The position numbers and the translations under genes were made by a program. This document shows positions 44,679-54,288 of a stretch of 64,000 bases of DNA, one piece after another (within the stretch, counting starts at the first letter, position 1; each line of letters starts with the position of its first letter). Source of the stretch: Orientallactaga sibirica (lineage: Eukaryota > Chordata > Mammalia > Rodentia > Dipodidae); the NCBI GenBank assembly GCA_036365145.1, contig JAEOAD010000024.1:10077501-10141500 (forward strand), written 5' to 3'. The notes beneath the pieces are model-generated. The model made no database searches, was not told the DNA's origin, and saw nothing but the letters and a program-made list of their open reading frames with translations.

Positions 44679-45452
44679 CTATTGTCCAGTCCTAGAAATG
44701 TTTATTAGGTGTGTCAGCATCTCTGGAAAATACAGATTAGGAACCACAGATGAGTGAAACCACGCGATGCTTATAGTTCTGTGATTGGGTGAGTCACTGA
44801 GAATGATCTGTTCCAAGTTTAACCATTTTTCTTCAAATTGAATTGTGTCATATTTCCGTACTGCTGTGTAGAATCCCCTTGTGTAGACATACCACATCTT
44901 AGTTATCCATTCATCTAATGATGGACATCTGGGTTGATTCCAGCTCTTAGCTACTTTGAACTGAGCAATCATAGACATGGTTGAGCAAATATCTCTGAAA
45001 TAAAGCTTGGAGATTTTACGGGAAATACCCAGTAAGGGAATAACTGGGTCTGTTGGTACCTCTATAGTCATCCTTTTTAGGAGTCTCCATATTACTTTCC
45101 ATAGTGGTTGTACCAGCTTATATTCCCACCAACAGTGAATGAGGGTTCCTATTTCTCCACAACCTTCCCAGCATTTGTTGTCTTTAGATTTTTTAATGTT
45201 TGCTATCCTTACTGGGGTAAGGTGGAATCTCATAGTTGTTTTAATTTGCATTTCTCTGATGATTAGGAATGATGAACATTTTCTAAAGTGTGAGTTTGCT
45301 ATTTGCATTTCTTCCTCTGAGAACTCCCTGTGCAGTTCTCTGCCCCATTTTGAGAGTGGGTTGTTTGAATTTTTATTGTTTAGGTTTTTGAGTTCTTTGT
45401 AGATTTTAGAAATCAGGCCTCTGTCAGATGTGTCTGGCAAAAATTCTCTCAT
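44679..45452 (-). pseudogene. LINE-1 ORF2 C-terminal domain (open for 257 codons)
   Basis: ORF2p is the L1 endonuclease/reverse transcriptase; this is only its C-terminal part. Residues 1-90 carry the L1 pattern [14 protein letters not shown] and [18 protein letters not shown]. Residues 94-111 are the zinc-knuckle region, with C94, C98 and H106 present but the last cysteine replaced by tyrosine (Y111, in [12 protein letters not shown]). [32 protein letters not shown] and [10 protein letters not shown] follow, all standard ORF2 C-terminal motifs, with a natural stop. The first ATG is not a true start: upstream codons (STE, then a stop) are in another frame. Endonuclease and RT domains are absent, so it is inactive. 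Confidence 0.92.
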
Positions 45453-45556
45453 TCTGTGGATAATCTATTGGCTCTACTTATTGTATGTTTGTCTGTGAAA
45501 AAGCTTTTCAGCTTCATGAGATCCCAATGGTTGAGTGTTTAATTTCCTTAGCTACT

Positions 45557-45557
<1 letters not shown>

Positions 45558-45601
<44 letters not shown>
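45558..45601 (-). repeat. 44-nt homopolymer inside L1 ORF2 remnant
   Basis: T44 on the plus strand (A44 on the L1 coding strand) lies between ORF2 codons on both sides (KDFL and VAKEIK, like KDF--K and AKIDKW of rodent L1). It has therefore expanded within, or been placed into, the coding region rather than being a terminal tail. Confidence 0.85.
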
Positions 45602-45609
<8 letters not shown>

Positions 45610-45651
45610 TCTTTTCTCACTCCTGTATCATGGAAAGTTCCTCCTACTTGG

Positions 45652-45774
45652 TAGGGTTTCACTCAGTCACAGGCTGACCTGGAATTGACTATGTAGTCTT
45701 ATGTTAACCTCAAACTTAGAGCCGTTTCTGTTTAAGTGCTGAGATTAAAGGTGTGCACCACCATGCCTGGCTTG
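45652..45774 (-). mobile_element. B1 SINE abutting the L1
   Basis: The plus strand shows GGTAGGGTTTCACTCAGTCA, AGGCTGACCTGGAATTGACT, TGAGATTAAAGGTGTGCACC and ACCATGCCTGGCT. The 5' end is complete. The 3' end stops at CCCTACC with no A tail, exactly where L1 sequence starts. Confidence 0.85.
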
Positions 45775-46796
45775 ATTTTCTATTTTATGTCTTACTTTTG
45801 GGGGTAAAATTTACAGAGGATAGCACAGATGTAAAGGTATCAAAGACTGCAGGAAAAAAAAAAAAACGTACTATCAATTTCAGTCAAACTTTTATCAGGA
45901 TATAAATCAATACTATCAGCACTGAAGATCTCTCCTGTCTCTCTCTCATTCCTCCCCCCTCTCTTTCTCTCCCTTCTCTCCTCTTTTCTTCTTTGTCCTT
46001 TTCTCTCGATCTCTGCTCTATTTCTGTATTGTATTTCCCAGATTGACTTATGCTATTCTGTGTGTCAGTATCAGGATGTTTTTGTTGCTGAAAATTATTT
46101 TACAGTGAGACCATGAAGGATGTTGTATAGTCATTATAAACAAATTAATTGACACCTAAGTTGTTTGCAGATTTTGGCTCATAAATAAAGTAGCTGCAAC
46201 TAATCATATACAGAAATTTGGGGATATATCATATTTCTTTGTATAAAATATACAATATAATTGGCAAGTCATGAAGTATGTAATGAACATGAACATTTCA
46301 TAATGTAAATCACAAATTTTCAAAATATTTATATTGATATAAATATTCATAATTAATTTATGAGTACTCTAATTTGTTTATATAATTGTCCATATGTTGA
46401 GACAACATTTACTATTATTTAGGCATAACATTACATGAGGGAATATTTCATGAGGGAATATTTCATTTGGGAAATACATATATATATATATATATATATG
46501 GAAAATGCATATCTTGAGAAATATGATTTTCTTTCAAGTTACTAACATGAGATTTTAATACTGCAAATAATTGTAAGGTTATTTTTATGTAAGTTAATGC
46601 ACGTTTCAAATTTCTCTAATATAATTATTAAGAAGGAAAACTCACATATAAACAGAAATTCCATACTTAAAATTAGTTTTTGTATTAGAAAACTTTGAAG
46701 GCAAGCCCCATTCATATACAGTATTACCTTACTGGAATACATGTGCAGTCAGAAATCTTCAGAAGCTTACTATAATTTTCTTATTAAATTAATTTC
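45775..46796. other. Single-copy AT-rich DNA
   Basis: C/T-rich at 45930-46020 and a TA array at 46479-46498 that follows a short repeat (GAGGGAATATTTCAT twice at 46438-46465). No gene. Confidence 0.55.
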
Positions 46797-47013
46797 TTTT
46801 TATTTTATTTATTTAAGAGAGGGAAAGAGGCAGAGAGAGAGAGAGGCAGAGGGAGGAGGGATAATGGGCTTGCCAGGCCCTCTAGCCACTGCAAACAAAC
46901 TCCAGAGGCATGTGTCACCTTGTGCATCTGGCCTAAGTGGGTACTGGGGAATAGAACCTGGGTCCTTGAGCTTTGGAGACAAGTGCCTTAAACACTAAGC
47001 CATCTCTCTAACG
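46797..47013 (-). mobile_element. B2-like tRNA SINE
   Basis: TTTATTTATTTAAGAGAGGG, a GA-rich zone, CACTGCAAACAAACTCCAGA, TGGGTACTGGGGAATAGAAC and the head complement AAGCCATCTCTCTAACG. The flanks TAAATTAATTTC and TCAATTAATTTC suggest a TSD with one change. Confidence 0.85.
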
Positions 47014-48361
47014 TTCAATTAATTTCCTGATGGTCATAAATGTATTCAAATACATTGTCTATTATTCTCTAATATAGGGAAATAATTGAATTTAAAACAC
47101 TCATATGCTTTAATTATTAAAGCTTTATTCAATGTGTATATGTTATTTCCCTGCCTTGATACAGGTTTACATATTAAAGCTTCCACTTTCCTGCCTATGA
47201 CAAATGGCATAATGTTTTTTTTTGTGTGTGTGATAAATGAAGCTCTGTTATAGGTACTCAGATATGTATGTGTGTATCATGCATGTGTGTGAATATGTAT
47301 ATGTATATGTTTATATGTATGTATGTTTATATATGTAGTGAAAGTGTTGTTCAGAATGTGTTTTAATGAAACCAGAAATGATTCTGAATAAGCATGTACC
47401 CTAGAGTAAATAGAAACAAACATTGGATAGCACCGATGTGTACTCTTGTTTAGATTACTATTAATACTCTATGATCATTTGAACATTAGCATGAAGTAAA
47501 TAGTGGACATGTAAAACAAAACCCTATTTACATCCACCTTTTTTTTTTTTTTTTTGCTGACAGTAACCATAGGCCTATATATTCACCTCTCTGCACCTAC
47601 CCTCAAACCACTTTATTAGATTGTGTCATTCAAACTTCAGCAATGACATTAGTCACACCATCTACATTAGAGTCATAAATTTCATCCTTAGCTGGGTGGC
47701 TGTATAATTTTGTGGAATTTTAAGTCCAATTTACAAACAGAAGAAATCTGCTTGAATGCCTTCTTGAAATAAAGTAGTTACTGTCAACGCTGACAGCTTG
47801 CTTTGCTAATTGTGGCTGCCAGCTTCCCTGCAGTACAAATGTTCACCTCTACAGAACATTAAATGGACCATTAGTGAAATTCCCAAGAAGGTGGATTAGG
47901 GTGAATGGACTATATTCATTTTTGTCACAAATTCATGTAGGATAAAATTGTCACAAGGGTTATTTTTAACTGAATAACTTGGTAGGATAAAAAATTTGTT
48001 TTTTTAAGTGAACAACTAGGTAACAAATCAGGTGACAAATTATGCCAAAGGAGTTTTAAGAGTTGCTCACATTGCAGTCAAATTCACCTGGTCATCTGCA
48101 GTGGTGATAACATGGTTACAGGGAAATCTTATTCATGACACTGTCAAATAAGTAAAATTCACACTGTGTACAAAATCTCCCACTGGGGGTAAAATGTGAT
48201 TTTAACTTCAACCTACAAATTGACTGTCAGGATATAGAGGGAAATCTAAAAAGATAGTTAATAAATCTTTTTTTTTTAATCATAATCTTCATGCTTCCTT
48301 TCCCCCTGCTTGAGTGCCACCTCCACTGAACACCTTTTTCTTTCTCTCTTTCAGTTATCTA
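47014..48361. other. Single-copy DNA
   Basis: Contains a TG/TATG-rich patch (47222-47335) and a T run at 47540-47557. No recognised element. The patch 47740-48000 is noted separately. Confidence 0.55.
47740..48000. promoter_or_regulatory. Candidate conserved non-coding block (weak)
   Basis: Non-repetitive patch with a perfect inverted repeat CTGTCA-ACGC-TGACAG (47781-47796; TGACAG is the TALE/MEIS-type core), CTTTGCTAATTGTGGCTGCC and GCTTCCCTGCAG. It lies between repeats in DNA less AT-rich than its flanks. This is texture evidence only. Confidence 0.2.
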
Positions 48362-49620
48362 TTTTTTTTATTAAGTAGAAACTTTGTATGTACACATCAT
48401 GTGTTGGTCCCATCATTTACCTCCTACTTGCCCCATACCACTTATGGCCCTCCTCCGAGGGGCTGCTAGTATTCCCTGTGGGGTTGTGGGTTATGAGTTG
48501 TAAGAGGAGCCATCAGTCATTCTGGGGGGAGTAATGCTTTTGGATATTACCTCCCACTATATGGCTCTTACAACCTTTCCTCCCAATCTTCTGCAAAATT
48601 CCTGAGCCTTGGCAGGTGTGTTTTAAGTCTCCTTTAGTGTTGAGCTCTCAGCAGCTTCTGGATTTCTACTTTGGTATGTTTTTAGTATCCTCAGTGTCTG
48701 CTCCATCATTCAGGTGCAGGTTGTAACAGTCACCATGGAAGTAGCACTCTTGCTCATCTCTGTCAATTCCTCTCTGGTTTCTGCTGTGTGAGGGCTGGTT
48801 CATTTCCTGCCCAGGAGTCTGCTAACTTTTCATATCTTGTTGATGGATTTTGGTTGTCCTTGGGTCTTGCTGCCTTCTGAAAAAGAAAAAAACAGATTCT
48901 CCAATGGAGATTAAGATCAGCATAGGTTAAAGCAGATAAGCATTGTTAATTTAGAGAGACTTTGACTTTGATGGGTGTAACCTCTCTTTTGGCCAATGAA
49001 TAGTGGGGGCTTTCCTTTAGAGTCCATAATCTTGATATCTATTTTGATATCTGACTTTGTTTCCAGGTCCAATGGGGTCCTTTCCCCTACATGGATCTCT
49101 TAATCAGTAAGCTATGGGTTAACCACCTAGGCTAGATGCCACCATTGCACTGGTGAGCACATCTTGTCAGGCTGGTTGCTTTCATATAGCAGTGTTCATT
49201 GCTTGCTCACAATATTGTTGGCCATTCTCCCCCAGGATCTCATGTAACACTTTCTAGTAATACATGGGCAGACCATCTGGGAACTGACTTCCTTTCAAGT
49301 TCATCCAGATTTCTCCGTGTTCTGCATTGGCAGGATGTGGTGTCTATAGCAATAGGGTCTTACCTTTTACCTCAAACAGGTAATCAAGTGCTTTGACAGA
49401 ATCCTGTCTTGTTTTGGGTACCTTATAGGTCTCTCTGATCAATTTGGTTGTAATCGATTTCTAGTAATGGCAGCTACAAGCCAAGGCCAAGTGTTTTAGA
49501 GTTAGGTTTCCTCCCATCCTCTCCAGGGAGCTTCTTATCAGACAATCCCCGTATACTCCTATTGAGGGTTATGGCTTTTCGTGTACTATCCAGAAGGCAG
49601 GCTTAATAATTCAGTCCATC
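48362..49620 (-). mobile_element. L1 3'UTR, long type
   Basis: The minus strand is collinear with 43344-44690: the terminal ACTTAATAAAAAAAATAG is at the left edge; the plus strand shows CTTACAACCTTTCCTCCCAA, CTGAAAAAGAAAAAAACAG, TCTCTCTGATCAATTTGG and CCTCTCCAGGGAGCTTC. Upstream ORF2 sequence is not recognisable past about 49620. Frame 49199-49396 is antisense to the UTR. Confidence 0.75.
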
Positions 49621-50992
49621 CAATCAATTTCACAAAACATAATCAACTGAGGATTCAGAGAATTGCAATTAAACAGAATTCACTGTCAGTCTATAGGTCT
49701 TGAACAAAATATATCAATAACCGAAGAATCCAAGGAAACATATTTTAACTCTGTTTTTAAGATTATTTTAATTTTGTGTTATAATTTTAAAATCTGTACA
49801 AACACGTATAGTTAGCCATAATTTTTTTCCACAATAGTGTTATAGTATTTAAAATTTAATAGTATAAAAATTCTGTACAGTCTACCTGGGAATCATAACC
49901 AATTAAAAGTAGTAGTTTGGTAAAGTGAAAGAGAGCTATTTATTTAATACAGCTCCAATTCCAGTCCTATGTGCACCTCCCTTCTCCCATAGTCACATAT
50001 TGATAATGCACAGGTAACCCCTGGAGATACAGATAAACTTATTAGGTCTAGGCTAAAATAATTACTTCTATTTGGTAAATTGCATACCTAGAAGATAATG
50101 GTTATTTATTTTCCAATAATTTTCATTACTAATTTCACCCCTATTTGGTATGGGGAGTATAGGGATATTCAAGCAAGATGAGTATTAGTTGCTACTAAAT
50201 AAATTTGAAAAATTATGGCCACACATATTATGTATTTTATTTTTTGCATCTTATGGAACAGCAACTAACTATGAATCTCTGGCTTTAACTATAACTACAC
50301 CTATCTGATCATTTTGTGTTGGGGATTTTTTAACAGCAAACCACAGTTAAGTCAAATGCATCAGTAGAAATTTCACATGTGCTGTATTAAAATAAATATA
50401 ATATATAAAATAATTATATATATAATAATATATAAAATATAATAAATTACATTAGATATTTCTATGTTTCCTAATTGTCTGTTGATTTAACAAGTATATC
50501 AAGTGTAATATTTTAAACACACTTTGCCTGGCATAGCATTTGTCATTCTAATATTCAAGTAATTCCCCCTGTCTAAATAACAACAGTATAATTGTATAAT
50601 TACTAATGATTACTCTGAAAACATGGCATTAATTCCAAATAAAGTTGAATTTTGTAAGTGTAAATATTAGTAAGTCTTTATTATTTCACAAAGACAAAAT
50701 ACAAATGCAAACCTTTCCAGGTGACATGTTGAATTATTGATAGTACAATAATTGAATAATCTGAGTTTCAGTAATCACTCTTCTTTTCCTATTAAAAACC
50801 TGAATGAATTGACTGAAAGGAAAATTTCACAAAAGGACAGTAGAGAGTAGTGAAGAGGTGAGAAGTGGGGAAAGTAAGAAAGAAGGAGAGGGGAGGAGAA
50901 GGGAGAGGAATAGATGTAAGGGGAGGAGATCTATATCAGGGAAGTGACAAGAGGCTGACTTTACACACACACACACTACATATAAATATAAT

Positions 50993-51041
<49 letters not shown>

Positions 51042-51826
51042 TCAAGCCAAAATTTATTATTTTGTAGTTATCAAACCTGAAATCCCATTCTTGAAATTAA
51101 GTCTGAAGAATCACAGCAAAGGAAAATCAGCAGTGCTATGCAGAGTTGCTGTTCAAATCTCTGCCTAGATCATATTAAAAAACAGTGAGTGAGGAACATG
51201 AAGCCTTGAAACAACAAAGAATTACTAAAAGTTCCCAATTTAAGAATACCATCACTACTAAGCTTGTTCTGCAGTTTCACTGGAAAGACAAAGTCAATGA
51301 ATATTATTGTTTGTTTCAACTCAGAGTTAGTTTTTAAAAAGATTGACACTCAAAATATTTGGGACCTCATAAAGGTATTTGCTTAGCATTGAAGATATGT
51401 GACACTCTGGTATAACCAAACCTCCCTCAAACTTAAAAGCAAGTTCTGGGGAATAAGGTGTCCAGAGAAGTCTGCAAAATTCTGACGTTTTTCCTGGGTT
51501 TCTAGATGGCTGTTCCTCTATTCAGGGCTGTGGATGGGCACAGGACAAACTTGAATGGATCCCAACTTCTCACTCATGGCTAATGTGAATGCCTTTTACA
51601 AGTCAGGGAGGGCAGCTAATGCAGATAATCAAATCTAAAGCACTTGACAGGTGCTATATGAGCACAGAGAATACCTTGGATCAAGGCTGACTGGTTTAAG
51701 GTAAAGACCAGCATTATTCACCCCTATCTCATCACAAATGTATCTAAGATCCAATTTCAGGGACTATATATTGCAGAGGAAATAAACATTGTGTAATTGG
51801 TGCAGAAAATTTACTAAAACATGACC
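49621..51826. other. Single-copy AT-rich DNA with simple repeats
   Basis: Very AT-rich patch at 50390-50460, purine-rich at 50850-50940, and a TA array (about 20 units) at 50997-51038. No recognised element and no coding pattern. Confidence 0.6.
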
Positions 51827-51955
51827 GAGCTGGTTGTGGTGGCTCCCGCCTACAATCAGACCACTTGTGGGGGGGGGGTCAGCATGAGTTCGAGGTCATG
51901 CTGAGACTACATAGTGAATTTGAGGTCAGCTTGTGCTAGAATGAGACCTTACCTA
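51827..51955 (+). mobile_element. B1 SINE
   Basis: GAGCTGGTTGTGGTGGCTCC, a G-run in mid-body (51869-51878), GAGTTCGAGGTCATGCTGAG, CTACATAGTGAATTTGAGG and GAGACCTTACC. Diverged, with no A tail. Confidence 0.8.
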
Positions 51956-52239
51956 TTTTATATGACCACCAAAAATCAAACAGAAATCCTGAAGAGGAAG
52001 ACAATCTTATAGCTAGAATAGGCACTTCATATAAAGTCCACTTTTATTAAAAATATTACAAATTATAAAAAGTAACAGAATATGCATGACTTCAATATAG
52101 AAAGTGTTAATAGAAATTTCCTAAAGGAACCACAGATGTTAGAGTGACAAGATGTTTAATATGTTTGATCTAGCATCATATATAACCAAAGGTGGATTCA
52201 AAGTTTTTGTGTAGCCATCAATGACCTTAAGTTTTTGAA
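51956..52239. other. Single-copy AT-rich DNA
   Basis: Nothing recognised. Confidence 0.5.
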
Positions 52240-52376
52240 CCTTGGTACTCTACTGCTCCCAACTGGGATTATTTGTATGCACCATCATACACGGTTTATG
52301 AAGTGTAGGGATCAAACTGAGGGATTCCTGAAAATTGGGCACACACTCTACCAACTGACCTACATTTCTGGCCCCA
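52240..52376 (-). mobile_element. ID-type / B1-ID composite SINE remnant
   Basis: GGGATTATTTGTATGCACCA and CATACACGGTTTATGAAGTG (B1-like) lead into GGGATCAAACTGAGGGATT and ACTCTACCAACTGACCTACA with a TTCTGGCCCCA end, the complement of a tRNA-Ala-type ID head. It is old and diverged. Frame 52235-52519 overlaps it and is not a gene. Confidence 0.55.
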
Positions 52377-52836
52377 GATATAGATTTATAAACAATTATA
52401 AATACATTGAAGAACTAAATGAAAGTGTGTTCAAAGAATTAGATGAAAGTATGATAGCAATACCTCAAGAAACAGAGCATATTAACATGCAAAACAAAAC
52501 ATTTGTATCTTGGCATTAGGATATGTGAAATGCAACATTCACTATTATTAGTCAAAAATAAAACTGAGCTAACAGAAGAAAAATGAGTGGATGTTAAATA
52601 TGAGGAAGAAATCAATAATGAAAACTGAACAGAAACTCTGATTCTTATGAGACTCCAAGGATGAGTAGAGAGGAGGAAGCAGAAATACTATTTAAAGAAG
52701 TGTTACTTTGCAAAATTGATGGAAAATATTATCCTTACATATATATATATATATATATATAATGTTATATTTCAAAGATGTAGGATACAACCATTTCCTT
52801 AGTGTATGGATAAAATTTAAGCAAAATGTACACACT
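52377..52836. other. Single-copy DNA with a TA array
   Basis: TA array at about 52739-52760; otherwise nothing recognised. Confidence 0.5.
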
Positions 52837-52940
52837 GGGACTGGGGAGATGGTTCCTTGTAAGTCTGCCAACCTAGGTACCATTTTGCAGCCACCTGATG
52901 CTCCTGTGCACACATGCACACACACACACACACACACACT
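52837..52940 (+). mobile_element. ID-headed SINE fragment with (CA)n tail
   Basis: GGGACTGGGGAGATGGTTCC, then TTGCAGCCACCTGATGCTCC and a (CA)n tail (52910-52940). It may be a deleted B4: the head and 3' tail are present but not the B1 body. Confidence 0.6.
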
Positions 52941-53000
52941 AATAATAAATATTATTAAATTACACAGTATTAAAAGTACTTTGTGAAAATTATTATTCTT

Positions 53001-53177
53001 TTTAAAAAATATTTATTTATTTGAGAGAGAGAGGCAGAGAGAGAGAGAGAGAGAGAATGGGTACACTAGTGCTTCTAGCCACTGCAAACATCTGGCTTAC
53101 ATGGCTTCTGGGGAATTGAACCTGGGTCCTTGGGCTTCCCAGGCAAGAAATTTGAGTGCTAAGCCATCTTTCCAGCC
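53001..53177 (-). mobile_element. B2-like tRNA SINE
   Basis: TTTATTTATTTGAGAGAGAG, a GA array (53022-53056), GGGGAATTGAACCTGGGTCC and the head complement AAGCCATCTTTCCAGCC. Part of the body is deleted. Confidence 0.85.
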
Positions 53178-53499
53178 TCTAAAAGACTATTTTTCCACAT
53201 AATTGCAGTCCATGTAGTATAGAATAATATCGTTCATAGAAAAAAGACATGGAGAAAAAAAATAAAATCAGAACATAGAAGTGTCTTTTTTTTCTTGTGA
53301 GAAATTGGTATTTGATAGAGGAAACATAAAAGAAGGAAGAAGAAATTGAATAAAGTAATGAAATTGACACTACATTGTAATATTTTCATAGAAATGTATG
53401 GTGTAAAAAATAAAAGTGAATATGAAATCTGGCTACAATTTTTTTAAAAATGATTACATGGAAAACTAAATAAACCTAATAGCAAAAGTCCTATAAAAT
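53178..53499. other. Single-copy AT-rich DNA
   Basis: Nothing recognised. Confidence 0.5.
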
Positions 53500-53960
53500 G
53501 TATTAATCTAGGTCCTCCAAAAAGACAGACAGTTGAATAAATATGAACAAGATTTACTATGGGATTTGGCTCATGTGTTTACAGAGGCAGAGAAATCCCA
53601 CAGCAATATGGAAGGTGGAGAAACAGAATAGCTGCTGGTACAATTCAGCCAATTTTAAGAGCATGAAACAAGCTGATTTACAATGGCAGGAAAAATATAT
53701 CCACGCTTCAAAACAGCAGCAAGTCAGACACTCCCCTGCCTCTCTGCTGGAGTATCAGGGAAACTTTGTTATGCCCACCAACACTGCTAAGTGTAGATCT
53801 TTACTCGGTCTACTGGTTCTAATTCTAATCTCTACTAGAAAAGACGTCACAGACATCAAGAGAAAAATAACCCATTCTCCTATATCTAAGCACAAAGTAG
53901 TACAATGTTTGATATAACAAGGATATCACTTGCCAACTTGGCACCCATAAGCTGATCAAA
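53500..53960. repeat. Ancient interspersed repeat, LTR-like
   Basis: TGTATTAATCTAGGTCCTCC at the left, AAGATTTACTATGGGATTTG, GGCAGAGAAATCCCACAG and TTGCCAACTTGGCAC at the right recall an old mammalian repeat that begins TGTATTAGTCAGGGTTCTC. I cannot name the family with certainty. The 124-codon plus frame 53543-53917 follows this repeat and has no protein signature. Confidence 0.45.
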
Positions 53961-54069
53961 CATTCAAATACATGACTTAAGGGCTATGCATGTGCAAATC
54001 GGAATGAGAACCAGTTTCTGAACACAGTGGAATATCTGTGACTGACATAAACATAAATATAGCATTATA

Positions 54070-54288
54070 GGCCTGGAGAGATGGCTTAGCGGTTAAGGTG
54101 TTTGTCTGTGAAGCCTAAGGACCCCAGTTCAATTTTCCAGGTCCCACGTAAGCCAGATGCACAAGGGGGCGCAGGCATCTGGAATTCGTTTGCAGTGGTT
54201 AGAGGTCCTGGAGAGCCCATTCTCTCTCTCTCTTTCCCTCTTTCTGTCCCTAATAAATAAATAAATAAAAATAAAATCTTTAAAAATA
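54070..54288 (+). mobile_element. B2-like tRNA SINE, young short form with TSD
   Basis: GGCCTGGAGAGATGGCTTAG (A box), CAGTTCAATTTTCCAG (B-box region), AGCCAGATGCACAAGGGGGC, GGAATTCGTTTGCAGTGGTT, a CT zone and an AATAAATAAATAAATAAA tail. ATATAGCATTATA stands on both sides (54057-54069 and after 54288), so this is a good reference copy of the short form. Confidence 0.93.

Larger units (their letters stand above)
43344..45651 (-). mobile_element. 5'-truncated LINE-1: ORF2 C-terminus plus long 3'UTR
   Basis: The most informative L1 in the window. On the minus strand, ORF2 codons start at 45651 (GTFHDTGVRKDFL, equivalent to GTFHD-G--KDF in rodent L1). They run through a 44-A block, a frameshift and the C-terminal domain, stop at 44679, and are followed by a 3'UTR of about 1.3 kb that ends AATAATAAAAATTATATAT. 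The 3'UTR gives the reference for the copies at 17244, 19480, 33806, 36581 and 48362. At its 5' edge it abuts a B1 in the same orientation with no spacer. Confidence 0.9.

Noticed and set aside
53543..53917. 124-codon plus-strand frame
   Set aside because: It overlaps an old interspersed repeat over its whole length and has no recognisable motif.
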